Source of the DNA: CAZRCG01 sp964598565
GTDB lineage: Bacteria > Bdellovibrionota > UBA2394
Direction: 5' to 3'
Assembly: GCA_964598565.1 (NCBI GenBank)
Contig: CAZRCG010000002.1
Location: 310,001-374,000 of the forward strand
Length of the DNA: 64,000 nt
The number at the start of each line of letters is the position of its first letter. The first letter of the stretch is position 1. A model generated the notes under the pieces. It saw only the letters and a program-made list of their open reading frames with translations, had not been told where the DNA came from and ran no database searches. Positions 7,346-15,620 of this stretch are shown here, in pieces. The position numbers and the translations under genes are program-made.

Positions 7346-8455
7346 TCAGCGAATCCGATGTGTCGCATAAGGCTCAAAAGAACCCGAAATTCCAAGCCTA
7401 CCTACAGAAATCTCGCAGGCACCCGCAGCTGGAATTTCAGTTTCAATTCGTTCGATCTTCTCCGACACCAAAAGGTCTTGCAAGGCACCTCCATCTGCAT
7501 CGCTAACCCGAAGAGCCCACCGGTCGCCTAGCCAATACTTCAAAATTTCGAGCTCAGAGACTAAAGAACGTCCGGAGTCATCTACCTTAATCCAGAAACG
7601 ATGAAGAAAGTCTGGTGTCGAATAAAAAACCTCTGAATCTCTCCCGCCAGCATCAGAGAGCCCTGACCCTCCACTGCCAGTAACTGCGCTGGCAGATTTT
7701 GACGCGCTGAAGGTTTGACGTATCTCGTTAATAGACTGAACACTAAGTGTCGTATTGAAATATTTTTCAATGGCACTAATAAATTCTCGGTAGCGTTTTA
7801 CAGAAACTTGTAAGGTCCCAATCTCCAACTGGGATAGTCGACTCTGATCAATACCAATACCAGATTGTTTATTAAGTTTCTGTACCAACTTTTTTTGCGT
7901 GAAATTCTTCTCCAATCGTAAAAACTTCAACCAAAGGCCGATTTCGAGAGCATCGGTATCGACCGGCAAATTCTTTTCTCTTAGAAATTTCTGGAACTCC
8001 CATTGCCTGATGGCCACGGCCGTCGACTTGTGCACGCGTTCAACGGACCTGGGGCTACTACTTGGGGGAAGATCTTTCTCCTTCAACTTTACACCGAAGC
8101 AACCCTCCAACCTCTGAAGTATTTCAATATTTGGATTTCGATCGCCCCGCTCCAGACGTGACAATTGCCCCATGCTGATTCCTAATTCTGTGCTCAATCC
8201 ACCTAGATCTAACAATCGCTGTTCTCTATTCAACCGAATCCAGCCGCCAATACGAGCCGCGCTGACCTCCTGCGAAAATCCATAATGACTCCTGACCCTA
8301 TCAAGGGAATTGATAGCATAAGCGCTCTGACCAAGGGCCATCGCAAAACTGAAGCCTATGAAGAACGTGAAAGAAATGGATCTTATATAATGATTCATGA
8401 GGCTCATATAGGCAATTTCGATACCAAGAGCGACAAGCAAATCGGCAATTTGCAA
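7346..8455 (-). CDS. Protein with two XRE-type helix-turn-helix domains and a signal-peptide-like N-terminus
   Basis: Numbered from the TTG at 8455 (369 aa), the first HTH_XRE domain spans about 69-124 (LSTELGISMGQLSRLERGDRNP) and the second about 171-237 (FTQKKLVQKLNKQSG...RLSQLEIG). A Ser/Gly-rich linker leads to a C-terminal region of unknown fold with no recognised enzyme motif. Residues 20-47 read like a secretory signal: a basic n-region, the hydrophobic SFTFFIGFSFAMALG and QSAYA as cleavage site. This is unexpected for a DNA-binding protein. Possible starts are TTG 8455, ATG 8407, ATG 8398 and ATG 8341; none has a good ribosome-binding site. Starting at 8341 would remove most of the hydrophobic stretch. 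It lies upstream of the AAA_14 gene on the same strand and could bind the palindromes at 7210-7265. Confidence 0.7.
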   Translation of the reverse strand: MQIADLLVALGIEIAYMSLMNHYIRSISFTFFIGFSFAMALGQSAYAINSLDRVRSHYGFSQEVSAARIGGWIRLNREQRLLDLGGLSTELGISMGQLSRLERGDRNPNIEILQRLEGCFGVKLKEKDLPPSSSPRSVERVHKSTAVAIRQWEFQKFLREKNLPVDTDALEIGLWLKFLRLEKNFTQKKLVQKLNKQSGIGIDQSRLSQLEIGTLQVSVKRYREFISAIEKYFNTTLSVQSINEIRQTFSASKSASAVTGSGGSGLSDAGGRDSEVFYSTPDFLHRFWIKVDDSGRSLVSELEILKYWLGDRWALRVSDADGGALQDLLVSEKIERIETEIPAAGACEISVGRLGISGSFEPYATHRIR

Positions 8456-8491
8456 ATGGCTGAAATGAATGGCGATTGAGACAATTCTGGA

Positions 8492-8514
8492 ACGGCTTGC
8501 TTTGCGTAAGCCGT
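8492..8514. repeat. 7-bp inverted repeat
   Basis: ACGGCTT at 8492-8498 and AAGCCGT at 8508-8514 form a hairpin with a 9-nt loop, at the 3' end of the truncated iminopeptidase gene. No T-run follows on either strand, so it is not a clear intrinsic terminator. Confidence 0.4.
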
Positions 8515-9090
8515 CTAAGCGCAGCCTTTATTCAACATGAAATGGGATTCAATTTTTGCGAACGCTACAACCCCGGGTGAGTTCGCTTTCGAGGCATCCA
8601 CCGGTTCCGGCTTCAAAGAATACCGAGCAGCCTCCCATTCATACCAACGCAATATTGCCTCCGTTTTTATCGGTCCGTCACCTGCGTGAATACGAGAGTG
8701 ATAAGGCTTCAACAAGTCATTCTCTTCTTGGGGCGGTATGAAGCTGGAAAATCTCTCCCACGCGGAAGGAATCTGCTGACCCGCATCCTCCTTTTTAAAA
8801 AGAAAATCAAGTTCCCATTTCTTCTGAAGCCAAATCCCCCGAAGAATAATCCCAGAAACATATTGTGAATAGGCTTCAGCATAGGCCAGACCTAAAGAAC
8901 TTCCCCAAGAGCCGCCGAAAATCATCCACTTGTTAATGTTCAGATGAGTTCTAATTTTTTCAAGATTGCCCACTAAATCCCAAGTCGTATTTTCTGTTAT
9001 TTCTCCAAGAGGCACACTTCTTCCGCAACCTCGTTGATCAAACAAAACGATACGGTAAACCCTGGGGTCAAAAAATCTTCTATGCTCTGG
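8515..9090 (-). pseudogene. Truncated proline iminopeptidase (alpha/beta hydrolase)
   Basis: The translation matches the central part of proline iminopeptidase, which removes N-terminal proline from peptides: HRRFFDP, YRIVLFDQRGCGRS, NTTWDLVGNLEKIR and the nucleophile elbow FGGSWGSSLGLAYA. The N-terminal section holding the HGGPG oxyanion motif (about 70-80 residues) is absent. The C-terminal third is also gone: the frame stops after AKIESHFMLNKGCA, before the catalytic Asp and His region. Intact family members are about 310-320 aa; only about 190 residues of homology remain. The upstream break lies next to an IS256-type transposase remnant on the opposite strand, suggesting disruption by transposition or a linked rearrangement. 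Confidence 0.8.
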
Positions 9091-9114
9091 TTTAGTAGCA
9101 CTGTTGAGCGGATT

Positions 9115-9408
9115 CGTAAGGCTGAGCAAGAAGCGCATCTTGGCGACGAGCCGTATCGCAAAGGGGATTCTACACAGGCCAACTCTCGCAATAGCTATTC
9201 AAAAAAGACGGTGAAGACAAGTTCTGGACCTCTAGATCTCGACATTCCTCGCGATCGCAAGGGCACGTTTGAGCCCAAGATTATTCAGAAGCACCAAGGC
9301 TTTGATCCCCAGCTCGAAAAGCAAATCACAGGCATGTACGCAAGAGGCATGACGGTACGAGATATTCAATCGCAGCTGGAAGAGTTTTATGGCACAGAGG
9401 TGTCACCT
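9115..9408 (+). pseudogene. IS256 (mutator) family transposase remnant
   Basis: About 98 codons match the N-terminal region of IS256-type transposases: EAHLG, RNSYSKKTVKTSSG, LDIPRDRKGTFEP, QITGMYARGMTVRDIQ and LEEFYGTEVS. The true N-terminus and the whole DDE catalytic domain are missing, so it cannot be active. It abuts the 5' break in the proline iminopeptidase fragment. No terminal inverted repeats can be identified at either edge. Confidence 0.85.
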
Positions 9409-9539
9409 AAAAATAAAGGAAAGAACCCCCTCAGAAGAATGGGGTGTCCCATGGGCCTCTCGCCCCCTCGGATTCGCTCCGCTCCCCCTCGTGGGTTCAA
9501 TCCCAAATCTAGGGCGGGCCCATTGCGAGAATTTTTTCT

Positions 9540-9624
9540 GCCAGCAAGGAGCCGACGACTGAGAACGAAGGAGTGTATCGTGATATACATGACTGAAGTT
9601 CGAAGGAGGAGCAACGCAGCTGGC
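9540..9624. repeat. Palindromic intergenic element beside tRNA-His
   Basis: An 85-nt element bounded by GCCAGC (9540-9545) and GCTGGC (9619-9624), with T-rich sequence outside the left arm and A-rich sequence outside the right arm extending the inverted repeat imperfectly. Inside is a small hairpin (TGTAT, 6-nt loop, ATACA; about 9574-9589) flanked by GAAGGAG-type purine motifs and GAGCAACGCAG. It lies downstream of tRNA-His on that gene's strand. It is not protein coding by any sign seen. Confidence 0.5.
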
Positions 9625-9644
9625 GGGAAAAAGGCGAGGCAATG

Positions 9645-9718
9645 GGTGCCCGATGGGGTTCGAACCCACGACAGCCCGAGTCACAGTCGAGTGCTCTACC
9701 AGCTGAGCTACGGGCACC
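9645..9718 (-). tRNA. tRNA-His (GTG)
   Basis: The complement folds as a full cloverleaf: acceptor GTGCCCG/CGGGCAC, D-arm GCTC/GAGC, anticodon loop CTGTGAC giving anticodon GTG, and T-arm GTGGG-TTCGAAC-CCCAT. An extra encoded G (position -1) lies 5' of the acceptor opposite C73, the hallmark of tRNA-His. A complete CCA after C73 does not appear to be encoded. Confidence 0.95.
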
Positions 9719-9732
9719 ACTACGTGGGCCCA

Positions 9733-9761
9733 AAGTTAAATCAGGAAAAGTCTTTTCGCAA
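9733..9761 (-). promoter_or_regulatory. Putative promoter of tRNA-His
   Basis: On the minus strand TTGCGA and TAACTT are separated by 17 nt, with the -10-like box ending 15 nt before the tRNA 5' end. The match to sigma-70 consensus is moderate (4/6 and 3/6); position is the main support. Confidence 0.35.
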
Positions 9762-9885
9762 GAAGACGCTGACACAGTTTCCACAGAACCCCCAAGGTTC
9801 CTGGCCCACAAATTTCGTGAAGTTCTTACTGCAGCGAAATCCAGGGTCTTCTACCAATTTCCCTCATTATTCTCCAATCCATCTA

Positions 9886-9915
9886 TTGATAGTGCAGCCC
9901 AAATCCCCTTAACCT
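9886..9915 (+). promoter_or_regulatory. Possible promoter of the nuo operon
   Basis: TTGATA and TAACCT are separated by 18 nt, about 30 nt before the nuoB start. The -35 box matches sigma-70 consensus at 5/6, the -10 box at 3/6. Weak evidence. Confidence 0.3.
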
Positions 9916-9945
9916 ATCGTAGAACCGACGAAAGGGCATAAAACC

Positions 9946-10521
9946 ATGAAAGTCTTGACCCCGCTTGAACAGCTTCCGATCTTCAGTACGCAGATCAAAG
10001 CCTTCATCAATTGGACGCGGAAGAACGCCCTGTGGCCCTTACCATTCGGAACAGCCTGTTGCGGAATCGAGTATATGGCGGTCGTCGGCTCTCACTACGA
10101 TATTAGTCGTTTTGGCGCCGAGGTGGTGCGATTTTCTCCCCGCCAGTCTGATCTGCTGATTGTGGCCGGCACCATTACCGAGAAGATGGCCCCGATTCTT
10201 CGAACCATTTATGAGCAAATGCCAGAGCCAAAGTGGGTGATTAGCATGGGGGTATGCGCCTCATCGGGTGGCTTTTACCGTGCTTATCATACCGTTCAGG
10301 GCATTGAATCGATCATCCCAGTCGATGCCTATGTGCCTGGTTGCCCCCCGACTCCAGAATCGGTTTTTCAAGCGGTTTTCAAGCTCCAAGAAAAAATTCA
10401 GCGAGGCGATACACCGTCCCAGCGACTCCTCGCCAAACGCAAACTCGGCGAGCTTACGTCTGCCGCGTCTTTAGCAACCCATGACTCTCTACAAAAGTCT
10501 TCGAAGGCGGAGAATTCCTAA
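9946..10521 (+). CDS. nuoB: NADH-quinone oxidoreductase subunit B
   Basis: A 191-aa subunit of respiratory complex I that carries cluster N2, the last iron-sulfur cluster before quinone. The four ligands are visible as the CC pair (38-39) in FGTACCGIEYM, C104 in MGVCASSGG and C133 in VPGCPP. It sits at the junction of the peripheral arm with the membrane arm. Length is normal, with a C-terminal tail of about 40 residues after the conserved core. It is the first gene of a plus-strand run nuoB-CD-E-F-G-I and is directly followed by nuoCD with no spacer. No nuoA precedes it, contrary to the common nuoA-N order. Confidence 0.97.
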   Translation: MKVLTPLEQLPIFSTQIKAFINWTRKNALWPLPFGTACCGIEYMAVVGSHYDISRFGAEVVRFSPRQSDLLIVAGTITEKMAPILRTIYEQMPEPKWVISMGVCASSGGFYRAYHTVQGIESIIPVDAYVPGCPPTPESVFQAVFKLQEKIQRGDTPSQRLLAKRKLGELTSAASLATHDSLQKSSKAENS

Positions 10522-12219
10522 ATGGAATATCATTTTCAACTTGTTCACCAACTAAAAGATTTATTGGGACCTCAAGCCCTTCTGTCGCATGAGACCGGAC
10601 GAGGCAATGCCAATGAATTGGTTCTGAATACCCAGCCTCAGTTTGTGAGGCCCATTGCCGAAACGCTAAAGAACCATCGAAACTTTAAATGGCTGATGGA
10701 TATTGCGGGGGTTCACTATCCCGACCGCGAACAGAACCTAGAAGCCGTTTACCATTTCTATAATCGCGATCAGAATCAACGCGTACGTCTGAAGGTGCCT
10801 CACAAAGAGGGAGAGAAAATTCCCAGTCTTGTGCCTGTCTACCGCGGTGCCAATTGGTTTGAGCGCGAAGCCTTTGATCTCTTGGGCATTCAGTTTGAAG
10901 GACATCCCAATTTAACCCGGATTCTTTGCCATCACAAGTTTGTAGGTCATGCGCTACGAAAAGATTATCCCGCGACGGGCAACCAACTGCTGGATACACC
11001 AGAGCCCTTTTCTTTTCCTGCGCTACCCGAAGAAGAAGATGCTGATCCACTGACCAGCCAGAAGACCATCGTCAATATTGGCCCCAGTCATCCTGCAACT
11101 CATGGCACCTTTCGTATTTTTGCTGAACTCGAGGGCGAAACCATTATTCGCGCGAAAACAGAAATTGGCTATCTTCACCGATGCTTTGAGAAAATGGCAG
11201 AGACGCATCGATATCACCAAGTAATCCCCTATACCGATCGTCTGAATTACTTATCGGCCCCCATGAACAATGCGGGTTACTGCCACGCTATTGAGAAATT
11301 GATCGGTATTGAGATTCCGATTCGCGCGCAATATATTCGCGTGATTTTGAATGAACTGGCACGTGTCATCGATCACCTGGTGTGTATTGGTACAACCTCT
11401 GTCGACATGGGTGCACTCTCCACGTTTTGGTTTTGCTTTAAAGAGCGCGAAAATGTTTACGAACTCTTTGAAGCTCTTTGCGGCAATCGAATGCTTACAT
11501 CGATCACCCGAATTGGGGGTGTTTTAGGCGATCTCGATGATTCGTGGCAGAGGCGTTGTCGAGAAGTGGTGAAGGGACTTCGTGTCACCATCGCTGAAGT
11601 TGATGGACTGCTGACTAATAATAAGATTTGGCTCATGCGTATGAAAGGCACAGGCCATGTGCCTCAGGAAATGGCGATTGACTATGGCTTTACGGGACCC
11701 TGCTTGAGGGCAGCCGGCGTCAATCATGACCTTCGTAAGGCAGAGCCCTATTACGATTACGATCGATTTGATTTCGATGTGCCGGTGCTCAGTGACTCCG
11801 ACAACTACACTCGATATCTTATTCGTATGGAAGAGATGCGCCAAAGTCTTCGCATCGTAGAGCAAGCTCTCGACAAACTTCCCGATGGACCTACTCAGAT
11901 AACAGACCCCAAAGTTGTGCTTCCACCCAAGAGTGAAGTCTACTCCAATATTGAAGCGCTGATGAATCACTTCATGTTGGTTATCAATGGTATTCAGCCT
12001 CCAAAAGGAGAGATCTATTCGTATACAGAAGCCTCCAACGGGGAGCTCGGTTTTTATGTGGTATCCGACGGAACGGGCAATCCCTATCGAGTCAAAGTTC
12101 GCCCGCCTTGCTTTGCGATTTATTCAAGTTTTGAAGAGGTCATCCGTGGCGGCCTCCTTGCCGACGCGGTGGCTACGCTGGGTCAATTTAATGTAATTGC
12201 GGGTGAGATCGATCGCTGA
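10522..12219 (+). CDS. nuoCD: Fused NADH-quinone oxidoreductase subunits C and D
   Basis: A 565-aa natural fusion of the 30-kDa (NuoC, about 1-165) and 49-kDa (NuoD, about 180-565) subunits of complex I, as in E. coli. NuoC is marked by WFEREAFDLLGIQFEGHPNLTRIL and the NuoD start by NIGPSHPATHG. NuoD residues that line the quinone cavity include GPSHPATHG and YLHRCFEK; the domain ends with the characteristic GEIDR. Linker residues around 165-178 are acidic (PEEEDADP). The start codon follows the nuoB stop immediately. Confidence 0.97.
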   Translation: MEYHFQLVHQLKDLLGPQALLSHETGRGNANELVLNTQPQFVRPIAETLKNHRNFKWLMDIAGVHYPDREQNLEAVYHFYNRDQNQRVRLKVPHKEGEKIPSLVPVYRGANWFEREAFDLLGIQFEGHPNLTRILCHHKFVGHALRKDYPATGNQLLDTPEPFSFPALPEEEDADPLTSQKTIVNIGPSHPATHGTFRIFAELEGETIIRAKTEIGYLHRCFEKMAETHRYHQVIPYTDRLNYLSAPMNNAGYCHAIEKLIGIEIPIRAQYIRVILNELARVIDHLVCIGTTSVDMGALSTFWFCFKERENVYELFEALCGNRMLTSITRIGGVLGDLDDSWQRRCREVVKGLRVTIAEVDGLLTNNKIWLMRMKGTGHVPQEMAIDYGFTGPCLRAAGVNHDLRKAEPYYDYDRFDFDVPVLSDSDNYTRYLIRMEEMRQSLRIVEQALDKLPDGPTQITDPKVVLPPKSEVYSNIEALMNHFMLVINGIQPPKGEIYSYTEASNGELGFYVVSDGTGNPYRVKVRPPCFAIYSSFEEVIRGGLLADAVATLGQFNVIAGEIDR

Positions 12220-12231
12220 AGGAGAAAGACC

Positions 12232-12747
12232 ATGAGTGCAAATCCAAAAAACGAGAGCCTTCAGTTTTCTGACAAAGCTCTTCATCAATTTAAAGAGATC
12301 TTGTCACGCTACGATTCGAAACGATCGGCCCTTCTTCCTGTACTTCATCTTGCTCAGGACGAATTCGGCTGGATGTCTCCGGAAGTCATCGAGTATGTCG
12401 CCGCAATTATGGATTTGAGCCCAGCTCAAGTGCAAGAAGTTGTCACTTTTTACCATATGTTTCACAAAAAGCCTGTGGGTCAGCATCACTTTCAATTTTG
12501 CGTCACCTTAAGCTGTTGGATGTTCGGCTCGCATCAGATGCTAAAAAGTCTTTGCTCGAGACTAGGCGTGCGCGAAGGTGAAACCACTGCCGATGGTCTG
12601 TTTACGGTATCTCGCGTCGAGTGCTTGGGCAGTTGTGGCTCAGCCCCCGTAGTTCAGGTGAATGAAACCTATTATGAAACGATGAGCCCTGAAAAACTCA
12701 ACCGTCTCGTGACAACTTGCCGAGAAGGAGAACCAAAAATCCCATGA
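12232..12747 (+). CDS. nuoE: NADH-quinone oxidoreductase subunit E
   Basis: A 171-aa 24-kDa-type subunit that binds [2Fe-2S] cluster N1a in the NADH-oxidising module. Ligands are C90 and C95 (CVTLSC) and C131 and C135 (CLGSC), the usual C-x4-C and C-x3-C. Length is typical. A GGAG (12220-12223) lies 8 nt before the ATG. The gene overlaps nuoF by ATGA, indicating translational coupling. Confidence 0.96.
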   Translation: MSANPKNESLQFSDKALHQFKEILSRYDSKRSALLPVLHLAQDEFGWMSPEVIEYVAAIMDLSPAQVQEVVTFYHMFHKKPVGQHHFQFCVTLSCWMFGSHQMLKSLCSRLGVREGETTADGLFTVSRVECLGSCGSAPVVQVNETYYETMSPEKLNRLVTTCREGEPKIP

Positions 12748-14105
12748 TTAAACCCACGAAACATCACTCGAACATGCGGGCGATGAACCTTGCGCAAAGT
12801 CCTCAGCCCGCCGAGAAACGACTGTTATTAGAACATGAGTTTGTTCCTGAGATTCAAAAAATCGACGTTTACACATCCAAAGGCGGCTACTCAGCTCTTA
12901 AGAAAGTTTTTGGCAAAAATGGCTCGGGGCCTATGAGTGCGGAGGCCGTCATTGAAGAAGTAAAAGCCTCTGGTCTGCGGGGACGCGGCGGCGCTGGTTT
13001 TCCCACAGGAATGAAGTGGGGATTCGTTCCGAAGAACGATGGCAAGCCCCACTATCTGCTCTGCAATGCCGATGAGTCAGAGCCTGGCACGTTTAAAGAC
13101 CGTGTGATTCTTGAAAAACTACCGCATATGATGATCGAGGGCATGATTCTCGGCGCCTATGCCATTCAAGCGAAACGTTCGTACGTTTATATTCGTGGTG
13201 AGTACACCTATGCCGCGCTAATCATCGAACGAGCTATTCAAGAAGCCTATCAGGTGGGATACCTGGGAAAAAATATTTTAGGCTCTGGTTTTGACCATGA
13301 TATGGCGGTCCACCGAGGTGCGGGCGCCTATATATGTGGTGAAGAGACGGGCCTCATTTCTTCTCTCGAAGGTAAAAAGGGAATGCCCAAATTGAAACCG
13401 CCGTTTCCAGCGGTTGAAGGTTATTTAAAATGTCCCACTGTAGTGAATAATGTAGAAACCCTTGCCGCCGTGCCATGGATTATTCAAAACGGTCCTGCAG
13501 CCTACGCTGCTTTGGGAACAGAGAAAAGTAAGGGCACCAAAATGTGGTCGGTTTCAGGAGATGTCAATCGACCCGGAGTTTACGAGCTCGAGTGCGGCAC
13601 TCCGTTTTCTGTGCTTTTGAACGATTGCTGCGGTGGAATGCGTGGGGGAAAGAAACTGAAAGCCATTATTCCTGGAGGAAGCTCCGCGCCTATTATGACA
13701 GCCGATGAAGCTTTCTCGTGCACGCTTGACTATGAGTCGATCGCGTCCAAGGGGTCGATGCTCGGCTCTGGTGGTATGATTGTACTCGACGAAACTCGTG
13801 ATGTGGTTCCTGTCTTAAAGAATCTCGCGGAGTTTTATGCTGATGAATCGTGCGGCCAGTGTACTCCCTGCCGAGAAGGCACCGGATGGATTGAAAAAAT
13901 TCTTCATACGTATACCGAAGAGCGAGCGACAAAAGACGATTTGAAACTGCTCGATCGCGTCGCATCGAATATGCTCGGGCGAACCATTTGCGTTCTGGCC
14001 GATTCCATTGCGATGCCAGTACAGAGCTACCGAAAAAAATTTCCTCAAGACTTTGAGAACTATCTTAAACAATCACCTACACCACAAAGGGCTCACCATG
14101 CCTGA
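12744..14105 (+). CDS. nuoF: NADH-quinone oxidoreductase subunit F
   Basis: A 453-aa NADH-binding subunit that takes a hydride from NADH to FMN and passes electrons to cluster N3. The FMN/NADH motifs are GRGGAGFPTG, NADESEPGTFKDR and GAGAYICGEET. The N3 ligands are in ESCGQCTPCREGTGW plus the later Cys in GRTICVLAD. The ATG at 12744 overlaps the nuoE stop by 4 nt and follows GAAGGAGA, so it is preferred to an in-frame TTG 27 nt upstream. An N-terminal stretch of about 40 residues precedes the conserved core. Confidence 0.97.
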   Translation: MIKPTKHHSNMRAMNLAQSPQPAEKRLLLEHEFVPEIQKIDVYTSKGGYSALKKVFGKNGSGPMSAEAVIEEVKASGLRGRGGAGFPTGMKWGFVPKNDGKPHYLLCNADESEPGTFKDRVILEKLPHMMIEGMILGAYAIQAKRSYVYIRGEYTYAALIIERAIQEAYQVGYLGKNILGSGFDHDMAVHRGAGAYICGEETGLISSLEGKKGMPKLKPPFPAVEGYLKCPTVVNNVETLAAVPWIIQNGPAAYAALGTEKSKGTKMWSVSGDVNRPGVYELECGTPFSVLLNDCCGGMRGGKKLKAIIPGGSSAPIMTADEAFSCTLDYESIASKGSMLGSGGMIVLDETRDVVPVLKNLAEFYADESCGQCTPCREGTGWIEKILHTYTEERATKDDLKLLDRVASNMLGRTICVLADSIAMPVQSYRKKFPQDFENYLKQSPTPQRAHHA

Positions 14106-15612
14106 CGTTAAAGTTACCATCGACGGCCACGTTTTTGAGACTGAAGCAGGTAAAAATCTTGTCGATGTCGCCACCGAAAACGGTATTGAGATTCCGCACT
14201 ACTGTTATCACCCTGGCCTTCCCATCGCTGGCCAATGCCGCATGTGTTACGTTGAAGAAGAAGGCATTCCGAAGCTGCAGGTAGCCTGCAATATGAAGTG
14301 TCGAGATGGCTTGAAAGTCATTACTCAATCTGATCGCGTTAAAGAAGCGGTCAAATCAAGCCTTGAGTTTCATCTGATCAATCACCCCATTGACTGCCCG
14401 ATCTGCGACCAAGCGGGTGAGTGTGGTCTCCAAGAATATTATATGAAGCATGGAAAGTATAAAAGCTCCATGCACGAGGAGAAGGTTCACAAAGAAAAAG
14501 TGGTCGATCTAGGGGAACATATTGTTCTCGATAAAGAGCGCTGTATTTTATGCACGCGCTGCGTGCGTTTTACCGCTGAAATATCTAAAACCCATGAATT
14601 CGGAATTTTCAATCGCGGTGATCGCTCCGTGATTGGCACGGTTGACGACAAACCGCTGACAGGTAATTACCAACTGAATACCGTCGATATTTGCCCGGTG
14701 GGCGCACTTACCTCGAAAGATTTTCGTTTTGAACAGCGCGTTTGGTTTCTTGATGAGGTCGACTCGGTCTGCTCGGGTTGTTCCAAAGGCTGTAATGTTT
14801 CTGTTCATCACAAAAAGGGCCGCCATATTTATCGGCTGAAGCCTCGCTATAATGCCGATGTCAATCAGTGGTGGATGTGCGACAAAGGGCGATACACCTA
14901 CAAAGATTCCAATTTTGATCGTCGACTCACGAGTGCCAAAATGGGTGGCGTCGATATGTCCTATATGGAAGCGATTCAAACGTGGGCAAGTGATCTCAAA
15001 GTACTTCTCAGCTCAGAACGCTCGGATGAAATCGGCGTTTGGATCACACCGCATCACACAAGCGAGGAGCTATCGTCGCTCGTAGATTTGTTGTTCAGAA
15101 CCTGCGGCATCACAAAGTTTTATTCAGAAAACGTAGAAGCCCTCGTTAAAGCTGATGCGACGGTTGATGAATTTTTGCTTCGATCTGATCCCTACCCGAA
15201 TAGCCGTGGATTTCTCGAGATCTTCTCGGCGGCCAAACTTAAAGTGCAATCGCTCGACGACCTAACGAAAGGTCTTGAAAAGGGGAGCTTGTCTCATTTG
15301 GTGGTGATTTGCCCAGAGGGCGTGCGCTCTCTCGCTGCTGTGACGACCATGGCCCATCGCTTAAAGCCAGGTCATTTTGTGACTCTGCTAACCCCACAAC
15401 AGGCAGCGTGCGATACAATGCCTCAGGCTCTCTCTCTCCCGACATTAAGTCACTATGAAAAGGCGGGTACATTTGTGAACTGCGACGGTCGTAAGCAAAA
15501 GACCGAGGGCTCCTTTACGATGTTTAAAGAAGCTCGCTCGTTAGTGACGATACTGGAGCATTTAAATCAGGCTTTAAAAACAGGGGCGAGCGAACGCCTA
15601 GCCCAAGTATAA
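14098..15612 (+). CDS. nuoG: NADH-quinone oxidoreductase subunit G, short form
   Basis: A 504-aa 75-kDa-type subunit. Cluster ligands can be read off: N1b [2Fe-2S] C36, C47, C50, C64; N5 H96, C100, C103, C109; N4 C149, C152, C155, C199; and an extra N7-type set C225, C228, C232, C261 (CSGCSKGC). The C-terminal molybdopterin-oxidoreductase-like region is only about 230 residues, shorter than in E. coli (908 aa in total). Thus all electron-carrying clusters remain but the non-catalytic domain is reduced. The ATG at 14098 (MPDVKVTIDG) overlaps nuoF by 8 nt; a longer frame upstream is not homologous. Confidence 0.95.
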   Translation: MPDVKVTIDGHVFETEAGKNLVDVATENGIEIPHYCYHPGLPIAGQCRMCYVEEEGIPKLQVACNMKCRDGLKVITQSDRVKEAVKSSLEFHLINHPIDCPICDQAGECGLQEYYMKHGKYKSSMHEEKVHKEKVVDLGEHIVLDKERCILCTRCVRFTAEISKTHEFGIFNRGDRSVIGTVDDKPLTGNYQLNTVDICPVGALTSKDFRFEQRVWFLDEVDSVCSGCSKGCNVSVHHKKGRHIYRLKPRYNADVNQWWMCDKGRYTYKDSNFDRRLTSAKMGGVDMSYMEAIQTWASDLKVLLSSERSDEIGVWITPHHTSEELSSLVDLLFRTCGITKFYSENVEALVKADATVDEFLLRSDPYPNSRGFLEIFSAAKLKVQSLDDLTKGLEKGSLSHLVVICPEGVRSLAAVTTMAHRLKPGHFVTLLTPQQAACDTMPQALSLPTLSHYEKAGTFVNCDGRKQKTEGSFTMFKEARSLVTILEHLNQALKTGASERLAQV

Positions 15613-15620
15613 GGAAGACC

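Noticed and set aside
8492..8514. Terminator of the truncated iminopeptidase
   Set aside because: Hairpin without a T-run; listed only as an inverted repeat.
9420..9530. tRNA-like T-arm (GTGGGTTCAATCCC) left of the palindromic element
   Set aside because: No matching acceptor, D-arm or anticodon arm could be folded around it.
9034..9912. A long plus-strand frame spanning the IS256 remnant and tRNA-His as one protein
   Set aside because: Only 9115-9408 matches a transposase; the remainder reads through the palindromic element and a tRNA gene on the other strand.
14008..14097. N-terminal extension of NuoG
   Set aside because: Overlaps the conserved end of nuoF in another frame; the family start MPDVKVTIDG begins at 14098.
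15613..15620. Degenerate nuoH between nuoG and nuoI
   Set aside because: Only 8 nt separate the genes, so no remnant can be there.
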